A stretch of 8,776 bases of DNA from Candidatus Tharpella sp. (GTDB lineage: Bacteria > Desulfobacterota > Anaeroferrophillalia > Anaeroferrophillales > Tharpellaceae), in NCBI GenBank assembly GCA_021163565.1, contig JAGGTT010000010.1:1-8776 (forward strand), read 5' to 3'. Positions 5,439 through 8,776 of the stretch are shown here, one piece after another. The notes under the pieces are model-generated. The model was not told where the DNA came from. It saw only the letters and a list, made by a program, of their open reading frames with translations, and ran no database searches. Numbering within the stretch: position 1 is the stretch's first letter; each line of letters opens with the position of its first letter. The position numbers and the translations under genes are program-made.

Positions 5439-7472
5439 TTAAATCATAGTATCATAACGCGATGATTTCATCGCGAAACTGCCCCGGCCTTTAGTTGCGG
5501 AACGAAGTGCGGTGGTATAACCGAAAAGACGCTGCAAAGGCACATCCGCGGTCACCCGGCTAAGAATCTCCTGGCTGTCAATCTCGAGGATCTTGCCGCC
5601 ACGGCTGTTAAGCTCGCCGATAACATCTCCCAAGTTCTCTTCCGGAACAGTAATTTCCGTCTTCATAATCGGCTCAAGCAGAGCCGGAGAGGCCGCTTCC
5701 AGAGCCTGGCGGGCGGCGTTAGCACCGGCGACCTTGAGGGCGACTTTGGTAAAATCACCGGATTCACCCTCAACTTTAACAATCTTAAGTTCAACATCAA
5801 TCAGAGGATAACCCTGAACCGGGCCGGAGCTTAAAACCTCATACAACCCTTCAACCACTGTTTTCTGAAAGTTATTGGAGAGAATCTCTCCGGCCTGACC
5901 GACCCATTTCACCAAGTTACCGGAACTCCGCTCTCGCGGTGCTACAGCAATGGTCAAACGTGCAAATTGACGCTCTTTCTCCTCTTCATCAATCCGTTCG
6001 AATTCAGCCGTTACCTGGGCCGCCTTCGTCACCGTCTCCTGATAGAGAACCTGAGGTTTACCCAGATTGCTGTCAAGATTAAACTCCTGTCGCAAACGTT
6101 CATGGATGATCTCTAAATGGAGCTCACCCATACCTGAAATCACTACCTGACCGGTATCCTCATCCATCTTCATGCAGAAGGTGGGATCCTCATCGGCCAA
6201 TTTAGCCAAGCTGTCCCAGAGTTTATCAAGATCACTGTTGCGGTGCGGTTCGATCGCCGCCGAGATTACCGGAGCCGTAAACTCCATACCCGGCAAAATT
6301 ATCTGATCGGATGCCGGACAGAGGGTATCTCCGGTGGCTGAGAGCTTAATCCCCATTGCCACGACGATATCTCCGGCCCCGGCTTTCTCAATGCGGTTTT
6401 TTTTGTGCGACTGCATCTGAAAAAGTCTGGCGATTTTCTCTTTCTTCTTGAGACGCGGGTTGAATATCTCCTGACCGGCACTTAAGGTTCCGGAATAGAT
6501 CCGCAAAAAAACCAGGCGCCGCCCTTCCATCATCGCCACTTTGAAAAGCATTGCCGTCAAAGGCTCGCTGTTTTTGGCGCTGCGTTCAACCGGGGCCCCG
6601 GTTTCCGGATGCAGGCCGACAACCGGCGGCATCTCGGCCGGAGAGGGCAGATAATCAACTACCGCCTCCAGAAGCGACTGAATCCCTTTGTTTTTAAGCC
6701 CGCTACCGCAGAGAACCGGCACCAGTTCGTTAGCGATAGTCATTCGGCGCAAGACCTCAACCACCCGTTCCCGGGGCAGGGCCTCACCCTCTAAAAAGAG
6801 CTCTAAGAGTTCATCATCACCGTCAGCCACCGCCTCCCAGAGTTGTTGACGGGCACTGGCTACCACTTCATTCATGGCCTCGGGAATTTCCGCCTCACGA
6901 AAATCCAGCTCGGCGTCGTCATCCCAGTAGAGCGCTTTATCGGCGATAAGATCAACATGGCCGACAAAATCTGACTCACTGCCGATTGGCAGCTGAATCG
7001 GCACCGGCCGGGCGCCGAGTTTCTTTTCAAGCTGTTCTACGACCTGGTCGAAATTACTGCCTAAACGATCCATCTTGTTGATAAAAACTACCCTTGGCAC
7101 ATGATAACGATCAGCCTGATGCCAGACCGTTTCCGACTGCGGTTCGACCCCGCCGACAGCGCAGAAAACCGCAACCATGCCGTCCAGAACCCGGAGGCTG
7201 CGTTCAACTTCCGCAGTAAAATCGACATGTCCGGGAGTGTCGATAATGGTTATCGTATGCTTTCTCCAATCACAGTTAGTCGCGGCCGAGGTAATTGTAA
7301 TTCCGCGATCCTGCTCCTGATCCATCCAGTCCATCACCGCGGTGCCATCATGCACCTCACCTAACTTATGGGTCTTACCCGTGACAAAGAGAATCCGTTC
7401 GGTAACCGTGGTCTTGCCCGCGTCAATATGCGCGGCAATGCCGATATTTCTGATTTTATCTATTTTTGCCAT
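5439..7472 (-). CDS. Elongation factor G paralogue (EF-G2-like)
   Basis: A 677-residue translational GTPase with all five G motifs: AHIDAGKT (14-21), RGITIT (56-61), DTPGH (78-82, with the catalytic His), NKMD (132-135) and CGSGLKNKG (255-263). Domains II-V follow in EF-G order, ending in [18 protein letters not shown]. The two loops at the tip of domain IV are not canonical. The GGRGQYG segment is replaced by acidic sequence near residues 494-503 ([10 protein letters not shown]), and HDVDSSE is replaced by [10 protein letters not shown] near 566-575. In standard EF-G these tips enter the decoding site and drive translocation. Their loss is typical of EF-G2-type paralogues, some of which act in ribosome recycling. 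No rpsL, rpsG or tuf gene is beside it, which supports paralogue status. The binding site is weak: AAAGGA sits about 16 nt upstream. A dispersed-repeat copy lies in the 58-nt gap before the gene. Confidence 0.9.
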   Translation of the reverse strand: MAKIDKIRNIGIAAHIDAGKTTVTERILFVTGKTHKLGEVHDGTAVMDWMDQEQDRGITITSAATNCDWRKHTITIIDTPGHVDFTAEVERSLRVLDGMVAVFCAVGGVEPQSETVWHQADRYHVPRVVFINKMDRLGSNFDQVVEQLEKKLGARPVPIQLPIGSESDFVGHVDLIADKALYWDDDAELDFREAEIPEAMNEVVASARQQLWEAVADGDDELLELFLEGEALPRERVVEVLRRMTIANELVPVLCGSGLKNKGIQSLLEAVVDYLPSPAEMPPVVGLHPETGAPVERSAKNSEPLTAMLFKVAMMEGRRLVFLRIYSGTLSAGQEIFNPRLKKKEKIARLFQMQSHKKNRIEKAGAGDIVVAMGIKLSATGDTLCPASDQIILPGMEFTAPVISAAIEPHRNSDLDKLWDSLAKLADEDPTFCMKMDEDTGQVVISGMGELHLEIIHERLRQEFNLDSNLGKPQVLYQETVTKAAQVTAEFERIDEEEKERQFARLTIAVAPRERSSGNLVKWVGQAGEILSNNFQKTVVEGLYEVLSSGPVQGYPLIDVELKIVKVEGESGDFTKVALKVAGANAARQALEAASPALLEPIMKTEITVPEENLGDVIGELNSRGGKILEIDSQEILSRVTADVPLQRLFGYTTALRSATKGRGSFAMKSSRYDTMI

Positions 7473-7509
7473 TTTGTAAAATATTCAATCCTTTTGCAGT
7501 ATTAGTATA

Positions 7510-7524
7510 GGGTACCTTGAAAAA
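7510..7524 (+). repeat. Solo copy of dispersed repeat core
   Basis: GGGTACCTTGAAAAA here is identical to 8511-8525 and, like the other copies, is preceded by TA. It lies in the gap between the DUF2288 gene and the EF-G gene, inside their presumed transcript. No matching inverted arm is nearby, so this is a core-only copy. Confidence 0.65.
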
Positions 7525-7530
7525 CGGCAA

Positions 7531-7848
7531 TCACTCTTTGAGTTCCTTAAAGAAAACATACGGTTTAACAATTATTCCCGAGAAAAGACCGCCCTCTCTC
7601 TCCCATTTTGCCACCTGTTCCAGGGAGGGATGAAGCAGATCACCATCATCAAGCCAGGCATTAACCCGAGCGGTTTTATCTTCGGCTACAACAACGGCGA
7701 CCTCAACCAGATCGAGTGCGGAAGCAACTAAAAAAAGACTTTTACGTTTTTCATGGGGCCGCAGCCAGGACCAGCTGACGGTACCGATTTCTGCCTTAAA
7801 TTTATTCGCCAGCAGTATATTATCTTCGAGAGTATTATCTTGCGGCAT
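7531..7848 (-). CDS. DUF2288 family protein
   Basis: A 105-residue cytoplasmic protein of the DUF2288 family; the function is unknown. Family-like features are the opening segment FKAEIGTVSWSWLRPH, the central ALDLVEVAVVVAEDKTARVN (residues 44-63) running into AWL, and the closing GIIVKPYVFFKE, which in relatives reads like VVVAPWVLVQE. There is no signal peptide, membrane helix or cysteine pair. Its start overlaps the end of the PHP gene by 14 nt, with GGAG seven bases upstream of the ATG, so the two are probably translated together. The assignment comes from remembered family pattern and not from a search. Confidence 0.75.
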   Translation of the reverse strand: MPQDNTLEDNILLANKFKAEIGTVSWSWLRPHEKRKSLFLVASALDLVEVAVVVAEDKTARVNAWLDDGDLLHPSLEQVAKWEREGGLFSGIIVKPYVFFKELKE

Positions 7849-8491
7849 TTTTCCGCTCCACTAAGGCTTGGGCATTACGCCGCATCTGCTGCCACTCTTC
7901 GGCCCCAATCCCGGCTCCGAAAGCAATTTTTTCCGCCTGTGCCAACGACATCAGGTCAGCCGGCGTATGGGCATCGTTATTAAGCAGTAATCCGGCTCCG
8001 GCAGCTTTTGCAGTTTTCGCAACATGACCGTTGGCCAGAGCGTGACCGGGACGGGTGGTAATCTCCAGAAAAACTCCATTCTCAGCCGCCAACCGAGCAT
8101 CGTCAAGAGTAATCAGGCCGGGATGAGCCAGGATATCAACGCCTGCTGCAATCGCGGCTCGGTTCGTACCGGCGGCCACCGGTTCAACCAGAGTCTCACC
8201 ATGAACTACAATCACAGCGGCTCCCAGATCACGAGCCTTTTTGACTCCGTCAGCAATCAGAGCCGGCGGGATATGGGTCAGCTCAACCCCCGGCAGCAGA
8301 ACCATTTCCATCTCAGCCGCAATCGCCCGACAAAGTGAAATCAGCCGGGGCAGCACAAAATCGAGATTGGAAAAATCGACATGATCAGTAAATGCCAGAG
8401 CTTTGTAATCTAAAACCTGCGCCCGCCGGGCCATCTCCGCCGGCACCAACACCCCATCACTGAAAATTGTGTGTGTATGTAAGTCAATCAT
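7835..8491 (-). CDS. PHP-domain metal-dependent phosphoesterase
   Basis: A 218-residue PHP protein, probably a hydrolase of phosphate esters using a multinuclear metal centre. Metal ligands expected for the fold are visible in order: His5 and His7 (DLHTHT), Asp12 (SDG), His37 (FTDHVD), Glu70 (GVELTHI), His97 (VVHGE), His123 (LAHPG), and Asp173 and His175 (NNDAHT). The length matches single-domain relatives often annotated as histidinol-phosphatase-like, but no histidine gene is in the window, so the substrate is open. The start ATG at 8491 is preceded by GAAGAG. It is the first complete gene of the minus-strand block, directly downstream of the 141-bp palindrome, and overlaps the DUF2288 gene. 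Confidence 0.88.
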   Translation of the reverse strand: MIDLHTHTIFSDGVLVPAEMARRAQVLDYKALAFTDHVDFSNLDFVLPRLISLCRAIAAEMEMVLLPGVELTHIPPALIADGVKKARDLGAAVIVVHGETLVEPVAAGTNRAAIAAGVDILAHPGLITLDDARLAAENGVFLEITTRPGHALANGHVAKTAKAAGAGLLLNNDAHTPADLMSLAQAEKIAFGAGIGAEEWQQMRRNAQALVERKNAAR

Positions 8492-8510
8492 AATCTCTTC
8501 TTTTCCATTA

Positions 8511-8651
8511 GGGTACCTTGAAAAATTGCCTTTTCCCCCAATTACTGCGTTAGGTTCAAATTTTAATCCTCAAAATACTAATTGTATTCTTGCGGTTAAA
8601 ATTTGAACCTGCCTTGTACTTGAGAAAAAATTCTAATTTTTCGAGACACCC
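8511..8651. repeat. 141-bp concentric palindromic element
   Basis: Four nested inverted segments share one centre at 8581. The outer arms are 8511-8527 (GGGTACCTTGAAAAATT) and 8635-8651 (14 of 17 positions complementary). The main stem is a perfect 15 bp, AGGTTCAAATTTTAA at 8552-8566 with its complement at 8596-8610. The inner stem is AATAC (8574-8578) with GTATT (8584-8588). The 24-nt spacers between outer arm and main stem are equal in length but largely unpaired. No U-run follows on either strand, so it is not a simple terminator. On the minus strand TACAAT (8581-8586) with TTCAAA (8602-8607) is a weak promoter-like pair with 15-nt spacing, which could serve the PHP gene. Confidence 0.8.
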
Positions 8652-8776
8652 ATTAAAATCATCCAGATACGCGCCCCGAAATAACCGCCGGCCCCGTCGG
8701 CCAGCAGATCCATCCAGGAGAATTCACGATTTGGAACATAATATTGATGAATTTCGTCACTTAGACCATAAAGCAA
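8633..8776 (-). CDS. VanZ-like family protein, C-terminal part
   Basis: The last 47 codons of a gene entering from the right edge. The sequence LLYGLSDEIHQYYVPNREFS and then WMDLLADGAGG is the characteristic C-terminal segment of VanZ-like integral membrane proteins, including the conserved GxxDExxQ pattern and LADGxG. The function of these chromosomal relatives is generally unknown; VanZ itself gives low-level teicoplanin resistance. The final residues MGVSKN and the stop TAG are encoded by the right arm of the palindromic repeat, so the natural C-terminus may have been replaced. The gap to the PHP start is 141 nt; cotranscription is possible but uncertain because of the hairpin. Confidence 0.85.
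   Translation of the reverse strand: MLYGLSDEIHQYYVPNREFSWMDLLADGAGGYFGARIWMILMGVSKN

Noticed and set aside
8552..8610. Intrinsic terminator
   Set aside because: The stem is AT-rich and no U-run follows on either strand; it fits a palindromic repeat better.

Overview
The window looks like a chromosomal segment from a Gram-negative bacterium. A sulfate- or metal-reducing 'deltaproteobacterium' (Desulfobacterota) is my best guess. It rests on the gene mix: an AMMECR1/Memo pair, an E. coli-style fused chorismate mutase-prephenate dehydrogenase, an EF-G paralogue outside any ribosomal operon, a DUF2288 protein, and dense small toxin-antitoxin (TA) modules. No rRNA, tRNA, CRISPR array, intact transposase or phage gene is visible, so the taxonomy is inference.

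Left part (1-1970, mostly plus strand) is accessory DNA. It begins with an AT-rich stretch holding a five-copy ATTTAAAT repeat. Next comes a HI1419/HI1420-type TA module whose RelE/HigB-like toxin gene is broken by two single-base shifts while the antitoxin gene is intact. A complete MntA-HepT (nucleotidyltransferase/HEPN) TA pair follows, with its diagnostic motifs and a 4-bp overlap. After it lie an imperfect inverted repeat and a C-terminal remnant of a TsaA/TrmO-type tRNA methyltransferase gene, then a dispersed repeat that meets the core gene block.

Right part (1970-8776, all minus strand, transcribed right to left) is a compact, probably cotranscribed block: the 3' end of a VanZ-like gene, then PHP-domain hydrolase, DUF2288 protein, EF-G paralogue, T-protein TyrA, alpha/beta hydrolase, Memo-family protein and AMMECR1 protein. 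The spacings are short: a 14-nt overlap between PHP and DUF2288, then gaps of 58, 10, 71, 52 and 15 nt. The block mixes translation (EF-G), tyrosine synthesis (TyrA) and proteins of unknown substrate (hydrolase, Memo, AMMECR1, DUF2288). The radical SAM partner usual for the AmmeMemoRadiSam set is not in the window.

The least ordinary features are non-coding. A family of short repeats, core GGGTACCT(T/C)GAAAAA, occurs at the edges of genes. Two copies form the ends of a 141-bp concentric palindrome between the PHP and VanZ-like genes. At two loci the repeat supplies, or appears to supply, the stop codon or last residues of the neighbouring protein. I found no convincing new multi-gene defence or biosynthetic system. 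The best leads are the palindromic repeat family, the EF-G paralogue with altered domain IV loops, and the decaying TA module.
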